Source: PKWO01 sp036384915 (GTDB lineage Bacteria > Pseudomonadota > Gammaproteobacteria > Burkholderiales > Burkholderiaceae_D). From it: a stretch of 64,000 nt of DNA. The notes below the pieces were generated by a model that was not told the DNA's origin, ran no database searches, and saw nothing but the letters and a program-made list of their open reading frames with translations. Shown in pieces: positions 53,442 through 63,759 of this stretch. A program made the position numbers and the translations under genes. Position 1 is the stretch's first letter, and the number at the start of each line of letters is the position of its first letter. The stretch covers positions 33,013 to 97,012 of the forward strand of contig DASVLJ010000042.1 of the NCBI GenBank assembly GCA_036384915.1, written 5' to 3'.

Positions 53442-54706
53442 TGCTGTGCCTCCGGTGCGGCGTCCTGTTCATTGCTGCCGGCCGGCTTGGTGTTGCTCGC
53501 CTGCGCCGCGCCCAGCAGGGCGTTGCCGATGAAGCCGCCTGAAGTCGAGGGCGGCGCGATGATGACGGAAATCTTGTCCGACAACTTGTCGGCCATGGTC
53601 TTCTGGATCAGCAAGGGGTTCTTCGAGATCAAGGCGCCGTCGCGTTCGAGTTGGGCGCTGGCGATCTTGCCGACCGATTCCAGGCGATAGGCTTCGGCAT
53701 CGGCCAGCTTGCGGCGCGAATCGGCTTCGCCGGCCGCTTCGATACGGCGCGCTTCGGCATTGCCTTCAGCCGATTTCACGCGCGCCACCTTTTCGGCCTC
53801 GGCTTCGAACTGGCGCTGTTCGATCTGCTTTTGCTTGAACGGAAGCACGTGCTTCATCGCCTCTTCCTGCGCCTTGGCGGCAATGATCTGCTCGTTGCCG
53901 GCGGCTTCGGCGGCCTTCTCGCGCTTGACCTTGTCGGCTTCGGCTTCGAGCTCGGTTTCCTTGACTTGCTTGTCCTTGAGTTCGAGCGTGTATTTCATCT
54001 TTTCGGTTTGCAGTTCTTCGGTCAGCAGGTTTTCCATGCCGCGGCGGTATTCGGGCGGCAAATCGACCTGCCCCATGGTCACGCTTTTCAAGACTACGCC
54101 GTCGGCCGCGAGCTTGGGCTTCAGGTTGTCTTCGATTTCCTTCTGGATTTCGTTGCGCTTGGCCGAATAGATATCGCGTACCGAATAATGCGTGAAAGCC
54201 TGGTAGATGACGCCCTGCACTTCGGGCTCGATGATTTCACTGTCCAGATGTTCTGGCAGCTTCCTGGCAATCGTGCTTACTTTGGCCGGGTCGAGCGCAT
54301 AGCGCACGGTGACGTCGACGCCGAGCGACAAGCCTTCGACCGACTGGAACGGCGCCGGCCCGTCGGCCTTGACGTTTTGCACTGGGTGATAGACCTGGTC
54401 CAGCAGCGAATAGCGGCGTAGTTCGTGCAGGCCCGGCACCACCAAGGCCATGCCTTCGCGCAATTCGGTGATGTCGCCGGTGAGGCGGTTGGTGCGCACG
54501 CCGACTTCGGAGGGGGCCAGCGTCTGGAACGGCGGATGGGTATAAAGTTCATAGCCGCCGGCCACCACCACGCCGGCGCCGCTTAAGGGCAGCCAGAAGC
54601 GACGTACGAATTGGATGAGGGTACGGCTCAGGGCGGCCAGGACTTCGAAGAGCCTTTCGAACAGGCCGATCAAGCCGTGGAACAGGGAATCGATGAAGTC
54701 CGACAT
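53438..54706 (-). CDS. SPFH/prohibitin-family membrane protein
   Basis: 422 residues. A membrane segment at ~38-52 (FWLPLSGAGVVVAGGYELY) is followed by the SPFH/band 7 domain (SEVGVRTNRLTGDITELREGMALVVPGLHEL to about 230). Then comes a long charged coiled coil (EAEADKVKREKAAEAAGNEQIIAAKAQEE...). The C-terminus includes a helix SVGKIASAQLERDGALISKNP and a Pro/Gly-rich end. Prohibitin-like proteins form ring assemblies in the inner membrane. It is coupled to the 52026 gene by a 4-bp overlap. Confidence 0.9.
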   Translation of the reverse strand: MSDFIDSLFHGLIGLFERLFEVLAALSRTLIQFVRRFWLPLSGAGVVVAGGYELYTHPPFQTLAPSEVGVRTNRLTGDITELREGMALVVPGLHELRRYSLLDQVYHPVQNVKADGPAPFQSVEGLSLGVDVTVRYALDPAKVSTIARKLPEHLDSEIIEPEVQGVIYQAFTHYSVRDIYSAKRNEIQKEIEDNLKPKLAADGVVLKSVTMGQVDLPPEYRRGMENLLTEELQTEKMKYTLELKDKQVKETELEAEADKVKREKAAEAAGNEQIIAAKAQEEAMKHVLPFKQKQIEQRQFEAEAEKVARVKSAEGNAEARRIEAAGEADSRRKLADAEAYRLESVGKIASAQLERDGALISKNPLLIQKTMADKLSDKISVIIAPPSTSGGFIGNALLGAAQASNTKPAGSNEQDAAPEAQQ

Positions 54707-54921
54707 AGTGTTTCCTCCTTATTGAAACGGGTTGTTGATTGGCGATGGAGGCATCTTGCGCCGCATGCGGGAGAAGCAACAATGCCGCGCCAGCCCGGCT
54801 TGCTTCATGGGGCGGGGGCATCCGGTTAGCCGTGTGAAGAAATCTTCACAGGCGGGTACGGACTTTTCGGAGACATTTCCGGTGAAAACGGTAATACTGT
54901 CGAAAAATCCCGGAGAGCACC

Positions 54922-55632
54922 ATGAGCAGCATGGCAAAGTCAGCAGGCAAAGTCGCCGTCATCGAAGACGACGTCCCCACCAGCAACCAGTTGCGCGGCT
55001 GGATCGAGTCGGCCAAGCCCGGCATCCAGGTCGACCAATGGCATACGCGCGACGATGCCGAGGCGGCCCTGGCGCGCGAGGACTACGATCTTGTCGTGCT
55101 CGATATCGAACTCGGGCGCGAGCGCCACGCGGGCGTTGCTATCATCAATGCCATCAACAAGAGCCGGCCCACGCCGGTGCTGGTGGTTTCGGCCATGCCG
55201 GCCACGATCTACCGCAGCATCATGAAGGCGCTCGATGCCTGGGATTACCTGCAAAAGGCCACCTTCGAGGAAAACGACTTCATCGATACCTTTCTCGAAA
55301 TCCTGCGCGCGGCCAAGGACAAGGGCAATGGCAAGGAAGCGGCCGCCAACGGCAACGACCTCTCGATCGACCCGCTGCGGCAAAAGACGCCGATGTGGCG
55401 CAACCAGCGCATCAACCTTCCGCTGACCGCGCAGCGCATCCTGATGGCGCTTTACGAACACAAGGGACAGGTCGTGACTTACGAACAGCTGTTCCAGGTG
55501 GTCAAGAGCGGACGCAACCGCGACAATATCCGCAAGCACGTTTCGACCATACGCGACGCCTTCCGCGAAGTCGATGCCGATTTCTCCTGCATCGAAAACA
55601 TACCGATGCGCGGCTTCCGCTGGACCGAATAA
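54922..55632 (+). CDS. Response regulator, OmpR-like DNA-binding
   Basis: A 236-residue protein. The receiver domain has an acidic pocket VIEDD (~14-18), phosphoacceptor D61 (LVVLDIELG) and the conserved lysine in DYLQKATF. The C-terminal winged helix is RINLPLTAQRILMALYEHKGQVVTYEQLFQVV ... NIRKHVSTIRDAFREVD ... RGFRWTE. The linker is Asn/Lys/Ala-rich. It is separated from the histidine kinase gene by 3 bp. Stimulus and targets are unknown. Confidence 0.93.
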   Translation: MSSMAKSAGKVAVIEDDVPTSNQLRGWIESAKPGIQVDQWHTRDDAEAALAREDYDLVVLDIELGRERHAGVAIINAINKSRPTPVLVVSAMPATIYRSIMKALDAWDYLQKATFEENDFIDTFLEILRAAKDKGNGKEAAANGNDLSIDPLRQKTPMWRNQRINLPLTAQRILMALYEHKGQVVTYEQLFQVVKSGRNRDNIRKHVSTIRDAFREVDADFSCIENIPMRGFRWTE

Positions 55633-55635
55633 GGC

Positions 55636-57696
55636 GTGCGGTCCGTGGGTCTGCCCAATCTCAAGCAATTCCGCCTGCGCATCCTGTTCCGTGGCGCCTT
55701 CCTGCTGCTGGCGACGGCCACGGTCGGCCTTGCGCTCTACGTGCTGCAGCAGGAAAAGCAGCTCTCCTACAACAACTACCGCTACGGCTTGAAAAAGACC
55801 GGCGAGCAGATCGCCGCCACGCTGCGCCACCCCACGGGCCAGCTCGCCTTGCTCAATTTGAAGAACGAGAGCGAGGACGGGGCGCCTCTGCATCCTGTGC
55901 TGCTGCCCTATCCTTCGCTCGATTTCGACGACCAGAGCAAGGTGCAGCAAGCCATCACTATGTCGGGCTGCCTGGCGCAGTACGGCGATGCGGGCAGCCT
56001 GTGCGTGGCCATAGGCAACAGTCCCTGGGCCGGAGGCTTTATCTACGCCGCCGGCAATTTCTACAGCGGCGAACTGGTGCCGCATGCGCATGGCGAACAT
56101 GGCTTGAACCAGGCGCACCGCGTGCGTGTGACGGTAGCCATGCGCGGCGAAACCTATCGCTGGATTGCACCGTTCGAGCAGATCGGTGATGCGGCACACC
56201 AGGGGCGCGGCATGCATGGCCGCCTGACCGGCTTCGATCTCGACAGCGACGGCGACTTCGATCCGCGTCCGAACAAGGAATTCCGCGGCTGGGTCTGGCA
56301 AAACCCGCATTGCTTCAAGTCCGACCTCGATAATACCGATTGCGTGCGCAGCGCCTTCTTTTCGATGCGCCTGCCGATCCCGGCCTTCCAAAAGGAATTA
56401 ATGCAGATGCGCCGCCCGGTCTGGCCGCCGGCCGATCTGGACAGGATACGCGTGCACATCGAAGTGCTGCCGCCCGGTGAAGGAGGGGCTTTGTTCGACA
56501 GCGAAAGCGGCTCCGCCTCCCGGCCGTTTGCAATACACGACCTGGCCGCGCAATTGCTGCCCGGCGAAACGCTGCGCATCCGCAAGCCCAGCGAAGCCAG
56601 GGATTTGATCCGCCTCTCCGGCGCCGACAGCTCGCCCGATACCAGCTCGCGCATCCTGGCGCGCCTGATCCAGAAGCTGCCGCTGGACCACGATGGCGGC
56701 TTGAACGAAAGCACGCAAACCATTACCACCTCGTCGGGCGTGTATGAGTTGAAGCTTGCGGGCGACGTGCGCGGGGTCGACCGCGCCTTGGGCGTGGTGG
56801 CGGCGCGCGTGTCGTGGTTCGTCGGCGCCATGCTGCTGGCCTTGTTCGTGGCCTGGCTCATCATCGAGATCGGCATCATCCGCCGCATCGCGATCCTGAC
56901 CAAGCGCGCCTCCAACCTGTCGCAAGTGGTCAAAGGCTCGGGCGGACTGGAGCGTTTCGAATTGTCCGACCTGCGCGGCGGAGACGAACTCGGCATCCTG
57001 GCATCCTGCCTGCACGATTTGCTGCGCCGCGTGAAGGAGGACGTGGAGCGCGAAGAGATACGCGCCGAGCAGGAAAAGGAAATGTGGCATGCTGTCGGCC
57101 ATGAGATCATGTCGCCGCTGCAATCGCTGATGGCCTTGCACGCCGAAGGGCCGAGCAGCCGCTACATCAACCGCATGCAGCAGGCCATACGCGTGCTGTA
57201 CGGCAGCGCCTCGCCGTCGGAGGCGTTCCAGTCGACGGTACTGCAGGTGACCTCGGTCGAGCTCGATGCCTTCCTCAAGAACGTGGCCGACAACGCCCCT
57301 CTGGTCGGTATCGCCGACGTGCGTTTCACCAACGAGAGCGGGCAGGTGACGGTGCGCGCCGACGACTATTCGCTGGAAGACGTGGTGACCCATGTGCTGC
57401 GCAACGCCGAGCGCTTCCGCGTGGAAGGCACGGCCATCGAGATTGTGCTGCGCGCCAGCGAAACCGGCGCCGCCATCACGATTGCCAACCGCGGACCGAA
57501 TATTCCGGAAGACATGCTGGACAAGATCTTCGAATACGGCGTATCGGATCAGCACGACTCGGCCGCCGAGGGCAATCGCGGCCAGGGGCTGTTCGTGGCC
57601 AAGACCTATATGGCCAAGATGGGCGGCACGATCATCGCGCAAAACTTGCCCGACGGTGTGATGTTTACGCTGAGCTTGCAGCGCATGGTAGTTTGA
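55636..57696 (+). CDS. Sensor histidine kinase
   Basis: 686 residues from the GTG at 55636. One membrane helix (FRGAFLLLATATVGLALYVL, ~15-35) precedes a long periplasmic sensor part (~45-390), and a second helix is SWFVGAMLLALFVAWLIIEIGII. A short linker follows, then the H-box AVGHEIMSPLQSL with H489, and an ATPase domain with N-box HVLRNAERF and G-box NRGQGLFVAKTYMAKMGG. The sensor is long and unusual, with no PAS or Cache motif recognised by eye. It pairs with the preceding response regulator. Confidence 0.9.
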   Translation: MRSVGLPNLKQFRLRILFRGAFLLLATATVGLALYVLQQEKQLSYNNYRYGLKKTGEQIAATLRHPTGQLALLNLKNESEDGAPLHPVLLPYPSLDFDDQSKVQQAITMSGCLAQYGDAGSLCVAIGNSPWAGGFIYAAGNFYSGELVPHAHGEHGLNQAHRVRVTVAMRGETYRWIAPFEQIGDAAHQGRGMHGRLTGFDLDSDGDFDPRPNKEFRGWVWQNPHCFKSDLDNTDCVRSAFFSMRLPIPAFQKELMQMRRPVWPPADLDRIRVHIEVLPPGEGGALFDSESGSASRPFAIHDLAAQLLPGETLRIRKPSEARDLIRLSGADSSPDTSSRILARLIQKLPLDHDGGLNESTQTITTSSGVYELKLAGDVRGVDRALGVVAARVSWFVGAMLLALFVAWLIIEIGIIRRIAILTKRASNLSQVVKGSGGLERFELSDLRGGDELGILASCLHDLLRRVKEDVEREEIRAEQEKEMWHAVGHEIMSPLQSLMALHAEGPSSRYINRMQQAIRVLYGSASPSEAFQSTVLQVTSVELDAFLKNVADNAPLVGIADVRFTNESGQVTVRADDYSLEDVVTHVLRNAERFRVEGTAIEIVLRASETGAAITIANRGPNIPEDMLDKIFEYGVSDQHDSAAEGNRGQGLFVAKTYMAKMGGTIIAQNLPDGVMFTLSLQRMVV

Positions 57697-57802
57697 CCCT
57701 TAATTTACCGTACGTTTGGAATGTTGCTTATCGGTATAATCAAAAGCAACGGCTCCATAGAAATGCGTTCAATGGGAGGGCCGGCACTACCAGAAAGATA
57801 AT

Positions 57803-60121
57803 ATGCCAATCAAACAGGGGCAATCTGCAGCTGTTGCAGTCGCTACACTCGTCACGTTCATCGCATGCGGTCTTGCCGGCTGCGGCGCCGGTTCTCCTTC
57901 CGATAGTCACCCGTCTTCAAGCCAGGCCCGGCAATTGACGCGTTCGGTCAAGCAGGCGGCGTCGGACTACCAAAACGTCACGCAGGCCCTGTATGTGGCC
58001 TATTTCGGGCGCCCTGCGGACCCTCATGGCTTGGCGAATTTCGAAACCGCCTTGATGAATGCCGGTGCGCCTGCCGATGTTGCCGGGCTCAGCAAGGCGT
58101 ATGCCGCCAATCCGGCCGTCAAATCGCTGATCGACAGCTTCGGCACCAGCCAGGAATCGGCCAAGCTGTATGGCAGCGGCAATTCCACCGCCTTCGTGAC
58201 GGCGATCTTCCAGAACGTGCTGGGACGCACACCGGCGGCGGACGGCTTGAGCTTCTGGAGCAATGCGATCGATGCTGGCACATTGAGCCAGGGCGACGTG
58301 GCGCTTGCGATCATGGCGGGCGCCTTGTCCAACCAGAGTACGCAGGGTTTGCTCGACGCGCAATTGATCAATAACCGCCTGACTGTCGCCGCCAATTTCA
58401 CGGCGGCGCTTTCGCGCCAGGACGTGCCCGACGCCTATAGCGGCGCTGTCGCAGCCCAGAGCGCCCGCACCATGCTTGCCGCGGTGACGGCGGGCACCGA
58501 TGCCGTCGCCTATCAGGCCACCGTGCAATCCACGATATCGAGCTTGATGGCCAGCGCCGGCATCAGTGCCGATCCGGTCGCCAGCTTGGCCCAGCAATGT
58601 GCCGCACCGCGCCCCGCCGGCACGATCGATCCCGAATCGAAGCTGCCTTATGGCGATACCCAGGGTAGCCTGGGCACGGAAATGTCCTGGATCGCCGCTT
58701 ACGTCAATGCTACCTATTTGTGGTACGCCGACGTGCCGGCGATGAGTTCGGCGTCCTACGCCATCGGCAATACTGTGAGCTACGTCAATCCATATGACGA
58801 CAGAAGCAGCACCAGGACGCTCCATACCAATTACGACGTGGTCGACGCCTATTTCAACACCCAGCGCACGCCTCTGTTTACCGCAACGGGCAAGCCCAAG
58901 GACCAGTTCCACTTCACTTACGTGACGAGCGACTGGGACAGCCTTTCGCGGTCAGGCGGCACGTCAGGCTTCGGGTTCGAGGTGGCCTTGCTTGCCGCCT
59001 ATCCGCCGCGTTCGGCCGTGCTTTCGCTGACGTATCCGGGAACGGCCGCCGCGCAAAACAACCTGCAGCGCGGCGCCAGGATACTGACGGTGAACGGCGT
59101 CGACCTCGCTTACGGCAACGATGTCGACACCTTGAATGAGGGTTTGTTCCGACCGGTCGTGGGCAAGACCTACACCTTCACCGTGCAGGATGAAGGCAGC
59201 AGCACGCCGCGTACGGTCAGCATGGCCGCCGCCAATATCACCCTGGTGCCGGTGCAGAATGCCGGCACGCTCCCTGCCCCATACCAGGACGTGGGCTACA
59301 TTTCGTTCACCGACCATATCGCGCCGGCGGAGAGCGAACTGATCGCGGCGGTCAACCAGCTCAAGGCGGCCAACGGCGGCGCCGGCATCAAGGACCTGGT
59401 GCTGGACTTGCGCTACAACGGCGGCGGCTACCTCGATATCGCCAGTGAACTCGACTACATGATCGCCGGTGCGGCGGCGACGCATGGCAAGGTTTTCGAG
59501 ACCGACCACTATAACGACAAGAACCCGTTCGGTTTCACGACGGCGCAAGAGACCGTGCCTTTCCATGACCTGACGCTGGGATTCTCGACAAGCTCGGGCC
59601 AGCCACTGCCCCAGCTGAACCTGTCCACGGTCTACGTGCTTACCGGCAGCAACACTTGTTCCGCCAGCGAAGCGATCATGAACGGCTTGCTCGGCATAGG
59701 CGTGCGCGTGGTGCAGATCGGCGCCACCACGTGCGGCAAGCCCTATGGCTTTTTCCCTCAGGACAATTGCGGCACCACCTACTTTGCGATCCAGTTCCAG
59801 GGCGAGAACAACCAGGGCTTCGGCAGTTACGCCGACGGCTTCATTCCCGGTGGCAGCGGCAGCGCGGCGAACAACCTGCCCGGCTGCACGGCGTCGGACG
59901 ACTTCTCGCACCAGTTGGGTGACCCGGGCGAAACCATGCTGGCCACCGCCTTGCAATACCGGGCTACAGGAAGCTGCCCGGCGGCCAGCTTGAAACGGGA
60001 GCAGCGTGAAGCCAAACCCGTCCTGGTGCGCTCGCCGGCACGCGAGAACAGGATATTACGCCGTCTGTCCGGCGGCGCGAAGAGCGGGCAGGCTTACCGC
60101 CAACAAGCGCCGGATGCATGA
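57803..60121 (+). CDS. DUF4214-S41 peptidase lipoprotein
   Basis: 772 residues. The lipobox is LAGC (Cys27). Residues ~50-250 are DUF4214-like (QNVTQALYVAYFGRPADPHGLANFETALMN), the same domain that ends the AlgX-like protein at 28513. A PDZ-like region follows (RGARILTVNGVDLAYGND), then the S41 core: YISFTDHI, LVLDLRYNGGGYLDIASEL, and NTCSASEA with S622 and CGKPYG with K646 as the Ser-Lys dyad. It is a periplasmic or surface protease. The C-terminal ~40 residues are basic and low-complexity. Confidence 0.9.
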   Translation: MPIKQGQSAAVAVATLVTFIACGLAGCGAGSPSDSHPSSSQARQLTRSVKQAASDYQNVTQALYVAYFGRPADPHGLANFETALMNAGAPADVAGLSKAYAANPAVKSLIDSFGTSQESAKLYGSGNSTAFVTAIFQNVLGRTPAADGLSFWSNAIDAGTLSQGDVALAIMAGALSNQSTQGLLDAQLINNRLTVAANFTAALSRQDVPDAYSGAVAAQSARTMLAAVTAGTDAVAYQATVQSTISSLMASAGISADPVASLAQQCAAPRPAGTIDPESKLPYGDTQGSLGTEMSWIAAYVNATYLWYADVPAMSSASYAIGNTVSYVNPYDDRSSTRTLHTNYDVVDAYFNTQRTPLFTATGKPKDQFHFTYVTSDWDSLSRSGGTSGFGFEVALLAAYPPRSAVLSLTYPGTAAAQNNLQRGARILTVNGVDLAYGNDVDTLNEGLFRPVVGKTYTFTVQDEGSSTPRTVSMAAANITLVPVQNAGTLPAPYQDVGYISFTDHIAPAESELIAAVNQLKAANGGAGIKDLVLDLRYNGGGYLDIASELDYMIAGAAATHGKVFETDHYNDKNPFGFTTAQETVPFHDLTLGFSTSSGQPLPQLNLSTVYVLTGSNTCSASEAIMNGLLGIGVRVVQIGATTCGKPYGFFPQDNCGTTYFAIQFQGENNQGFGSYADGFIPGGSGSAANNLPGCTASDDFSHQLGDPGETMLATALQYRATGSCPAASLKREQREAKPVLVRSPARENRILRRLSGGAKSGQAYRQQAPDA

Positions 60122-60171
60122 GCAGCGCCCGCCGTCCGGCAAGGATGGCCGGCGTCGTCGTGAAGAGGGGA

Positions 60172-61089
60172 TCAGTAGATTTCCGGCACGATCATTTCAT
60201 CCGGTACCGGATGGCGCACGTAGTCTTCGTGGCGCTCGCGGTCGGGCAATTCGATGGCCGGGTGCTCGATCTCGGAGTAAGGCATCTGTTGCAACAAGTG
60301 GTTGATGCAATTCAGGCGCGCCTTCTTCTTGTCCACCGCCTGTACCACCCATCAGGGCGCTTCCTCGATATGGGTGCGGTCGAGCATGATTTCCTTGGCC
60401 TTGGTGTACTCTTCCCAGCGCCGGCGCGATTCGAGATCCATGGGTGAAAGCTTCCACTGCTTCAGCGGATCGTGGATGCGGCCGAGGAAGCGCAAGTGCT
60501 GCTCTTCGTCGGAAATCGAGAACCAGTATTTAATCAGCTGGATGCCGGAACGCACCAGCATGCGCTCGAATTCGGGCACGTCGCGGAAGAATTGCTCGTA
60601 TTGCTCCTCGGTGCAGAAATGCATCACACGCTCGACGCCGGCGCGGTTATACCAGCTGCGGTCGAACAGCACGATTTCGCCGGCGGCCGGGAGGTGCGAG
60701 ACGTAGCGCTGGAAATACCATTGCGTGCGTTCGCGGTCGTTCGGCGCCGGCAACGCTGCCACGCGGCAGACGCGCGGATTCAGGCGTTGCGTGATGCGCT
60801 TGATCACGCCGCCCTTGCCTGCCGCATCGCGGCCTTCGAACAGGATCACCACCTTGTGGCCGGTGTGCACCACCCAATCCTGCAGCTTGACCAGTTCCGC
60901 CTGCAGGCGGAACAGTTCGCGGAAATAAAGCCGGCGGGCATTCTTCTCCTCTTCGCTGCTATCGGCGGGCAGCTCGCCCGACAGCGCGTCGAGCGGGCGG
61001 TCTTCGAATTCGAGCTCGAGTTCTTCGTCATAGCTGTCGGCCAGATCGCGGTGGATGCGCGCGATCAATTCGCGGTCTTTGAGGTTCAT
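60172..61089 (-). pseudogene. Polyphosphate kinase 2 with in-frame stop (TGG to TGA)
   Basis: The frame from the ATG at 61089 encodes a standard PPK2: Walker A EGRDAAGKGG (85-94), PNDRERTQWYFQRYVSHLP, FDRSWYNRAGVERVM. At codon 246 (60352-60354) TGA replaces the tryptophan of the conserved EAPWWVV motif. The frame then continues WVVQAVDKKKARLNCINHLLQ... to a normal end at 60172, 305 codons in all. The last 60 residues, including the conserved DKKKARLN segment, are lost unless the stop is read through. It is either a recent nonsense mutation or a base-call error. Confidence 0.85.
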
Positions 61090-61098
61090 GCCGGATCC

Positions 61099-61383
61099 TT
61101 AAAACAAATGCGGGAACAGCAGCGAATAGCCGACCTTGGCCGCTTGCACCCAATCCACGCCGCTGATTCCGTCGCGGCCGTGCATCAAGGCATTGGCCAC
61201 GCTCACGCCGAGCAGGACATAGGGCCGCCAGGAAGTCGAAAGCGAGCTGGCACTGTCGACGTCGGTGGCCAGGCTCAAGCCAGTGAAGGCGACGCCAGCC
61301 ACGCGCCGCAAGAGGAAGACGATGGTCGCCACCGGATTCGGCTTGGCATCGATACGCGGTCGCGAGGCGGCGGTGGAATTCAT
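61099..61383 (-). CDS. Small membrane protein upstream of PPK2 gene
   Basis: 94 residues from the ATG at 61383 (MNSTAASRPRIDAKPN). Two hydrophobic segments (TIVFLLRRVAGVAFTGLSLA and RPYVLLGVSVANALM) suggest a small inner membrane protein. It lies 9 bp ahead of the PPK2 frame, so they are cotranscribed. I do not recognise a family. Alternative frames over the same bases lack a start signal. Confidence 0.55.
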   Translation of the reverse strand: MNSTAASRPRIDAKPNPVATIVFLLRRVAGVAFTGLSLATDVDSASSLSTSWRPYVLLGVSVANALMHGRDGISGVDWVQAAKVGYSLLFPHLF

Positions 61384-61788
61384 GGGCGACAGGCTCCGAT
61401 GGCGATGAATGGACCAAGAGGGAAATTGCCAAATGTACCCGTCAAATATGACAGTCATGTGACCCTTGGTTGCCGCATTGAAAAATGCTTTGAGGCAACA
61501 TAAACAACCCGTAAACATTGAAGGGGAAGCCGTAAACATTGCCTGGCGATGCCGGTATGGGGCTTGCATCCGGTCAAGACTGCGCCTAATCTGTCAGCAA
61601 CAAAACAAACGCCGCATCGCGTATGCGGCAATTACGTGAGTTCGCAACTCCAGTCGTTTTACCCGTCCGCAAATCGTCCCCCGCTGAAATCCCGTTGCGC
61701 CGCAATTCGGCGCGCCGGTCCCGTTCGTCTTGCGGGAATGAGGCGCGGACCAGGCACAAACCGCAAATAAGAAGGGAAGGTAATCATC
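61384..61788. other. Intergenic region before flotillin-like gene
   Basis: 405 bp between divergent genes. No RNA gene or convincing ORF; it probably carries promoters for both sides. Confidence 0.5.
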
Positions 61789-63759
61789 ATGTTGAGCGAA
61801 GCATTCAGTCTGGTCTGGGTTCCCTATGTCCTGGACACTATCGTCGTCGTGCTGGTGCTGGCGATCATCGCCAAGATCACCGGCATGGTGCGCTATATTC
61901 CGAACGACCGCGTCGGCGTGGTCGAAAAACTCTGGAGCACCGGGGGCTCGGTCAAGAGCGGCTTGCTGGCCTTGCACGGCGAAGCCGGTTTCCAGCCCGA
62001 ACTGCGGCGCGGCGGCTTCCATTTCTTCCCGCCGCTTCAATACCGTGTGCACATCCGTGAAATGATCTCGGTCACGCAGGGCAAGATCGGCTACGTGTTC
62101 GCCCGTGACGGCGTCGACCTGCCCGTGGGCCAGACCCTGGCCGACAATGCCAAGGTGTCCGACTTCCTCGACGTGCGCGCCTTCCTCGAAGGCGGCGGAC
62201 AAAAGGGGCCTCAGCGCAAAATTCTGCGCGAAGGCACGCACGTGATCAACCCGGCCATGTTCGTCGTCATGACCGAGGAAGCCACCTATTCGCTTTCCCT
62301 CAATGCCAAGGAGGTCGAGTATTACGAACAGATGCGCGGCGTGCTGGTGGAACGCCTGGCTTTCCGCCCGGTGGTGATCAAGGAAGCCGACGGCGCGCAC
62401 GACTCGGACCAATTGGCCATCGTCACCGTGCAGGACGGCCCGGGCTTGCCCAAGGACGAGCTGCTGGCGCCGGACGTGGGCGACGCGCACAATTCCTACC
62501 AGGAACCGGAAAAATTCCTGGCTGCCGGCGGCAAGCGCGGGCGCCAGGAGCGGGTGCTGGTCGAAGGCACCTACTACATCAACCGCCTGTTCGCCACAGT
62601 CGAATTCATTCGCAAGACCATCATCCCGGTCGGCTACGTCGGCGTGGTGGTGTCCTACACCGGGCGCAAGGGCGACGACCTCTCGGGCAAGGAGTACAGC
62701 CATGGCGAGCTGGTCGAAGCCGGCTGCCGCGGCGTCTGGCGCGACCCGCTGATGCCGGGCAAGTATGCCTTCAATACCTATGCCGGCAAGATCGAGCTGG
62801 TGCCGACGACCAACTTCGTGCTGATGTGGAAGTCGGGCGAAAGCGGTTCGAACTTCGACTCGAATCTGCGCGAAATCACCTTGATCACCAAGGATGCGTT
62901 CGAACCGCAACTGCCGCTTTCGGTAGTGGTGCACATCGACTATCGCAAGGCGCCGATGGTGGTGCAGCGTTTCGGCAACGTGAAGCAACTGGTGGAACAG
63001 ACGCTCGACCCGATGGTCTCGTCCTATTTCAAGAACGTGTCGCAGACCAAGACCTTCATCGAGCTGATCCAGTCGCGTAGCGAATTGCAGGAAAACGCCT
63101 CGGAAGACATGAAGGCGCGCTTCCAGATGTATTCGCTGGAATTCCAGGAAGTCTTGATCGGCACACCGAAGCCGCAGCAAGGCGATACCAAGATCGACAA
63201 CATCATGGCCCAGCTGCGCGACCGCCAGATCGCGCGCGAGCAGGTCGAGACCTTCGCGCAAAAGCAGATCGCGGCCGACAAGGAACGCGAGTTGAACGAA
63301 GCCGAGCAGCGCGCCGCCAAGCAAAAGGAATTGACCGGTTCGCTGGTCGATATCTCGATCAAGGAAAACATGGGCGCCGCCAGTGTCAAAGCCGCTGAGA
63401 AGAAACGCCAGGAAATCGAGGCGCTGGCCCAAGCCGAAAAGTTCCGCCAGGAAGTCGAAGGTGCGGGCCGCGCCTCGGCGATCCGCTCGGTCGGCGAGGC
63501 GGAAGCCGCCGCGATCAAGGCCAAATCCGAAGCGCTCGAAGGCGAAGGTGCCGACAAGCAATTGATGCAAACCGTGATGCTGCGCCTGGCCGAAGCCTTT
63601 GAAGCGGCCCGCGTGCCGCTCGTGCCGCAGATCCAGCTGGGCGGCGGCAGTGAAGGCAATGCCTTCTCGACGCTGATATCGCTGATGAGTTCCTTGAAAG
63701 CCGAAGAATTGGCAAACAGCCTGGCCAACCCGGCCAAGCGCGCGAATCAAGAGGCTTGA
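61789..63759 (+). CDS. Flotillin-like SPFH protein
   Basis: 656 residues. An N-terminal membrane segment (DTIVVVLVLAIIAKITGMVRYI, ~15-36) precedes the SPFH domain, which is split by a long insertion (about residues 60-260) with beta-rich and charged parts. The C-terminal ~200 residues are a coiled coil (REQVETFAQKQIAADKERELNEAEQRAAKQKELTG ... KAAEKKRQEIEALAQAEKFRQEVEGAG) ending in LMSSLKAEELANSLA. AAGG at the ribosome-binding site (GAAGGTAATCATC) supports the start. Larger than typical bacterial flotillins; a scaffold of membrane domains is the family role. Confidence 0.9.
   Translation: MLSEAFSLVWVPYVLDTIVVVLVLAIIAKITGMVRYIPNDRVGVVEKLWSTGGSVKSGLLALHGEAGFQPELRRGGFHFFPPLQYRVHIREMISVTQGKIGYVFARDGVDLPVGQTLADNAKVSDFLDVRAFLEGGGQKGPQRKILREGTHVINPAMFVVMTEEATYSLSLNAKEVEYYEQMRGVLVERLAFRPVVIKEADGAHDSDQLAIVTVQDGPGLPKDELLAPDVGDAHNSYQEPEKFLAAGGKRGRQERVLVEGTYYINRLFATVEFIRKTIIPVGYVGVVVSYTGRKGDDLSGKEYSHGELVEAGCRGVWRDPLMPGKYAFNTYAGKIELVPTTNFVLMWKSGESGSNFDSNLREITLITKDAFEPQLPLSVVVHIDYRKAPMVVQRFGNVKQLVEQTLDPMVSSYFKNVSQTKTFIELIQSRSELQENASEDMKARFQMYSLEFQEVLIGTPKPQQGDTKIDNIMAQLRDRQIAREQVETFAQKQIAADKERELNEAEQRAAKQKELTGSLVDISIKENMGAASVKAAEKKRQEIEALAQAEKFRQEVEGAGRASAIRSVGEAEAAAIKAKSEALEGEGADKQLMQTVMLRLAEAFEAARVPLVPQIQLGGGSEGNAFSTLISLMSSLKAEELANSLANPAKRANQEA

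Noticed and set aside
61594..63750. Very long minus-strand frame opposite the flotillin-like gene
   Set aside because: Shadow of the high-GC plus-strand gene; its translation is low-complexity and matches no family.
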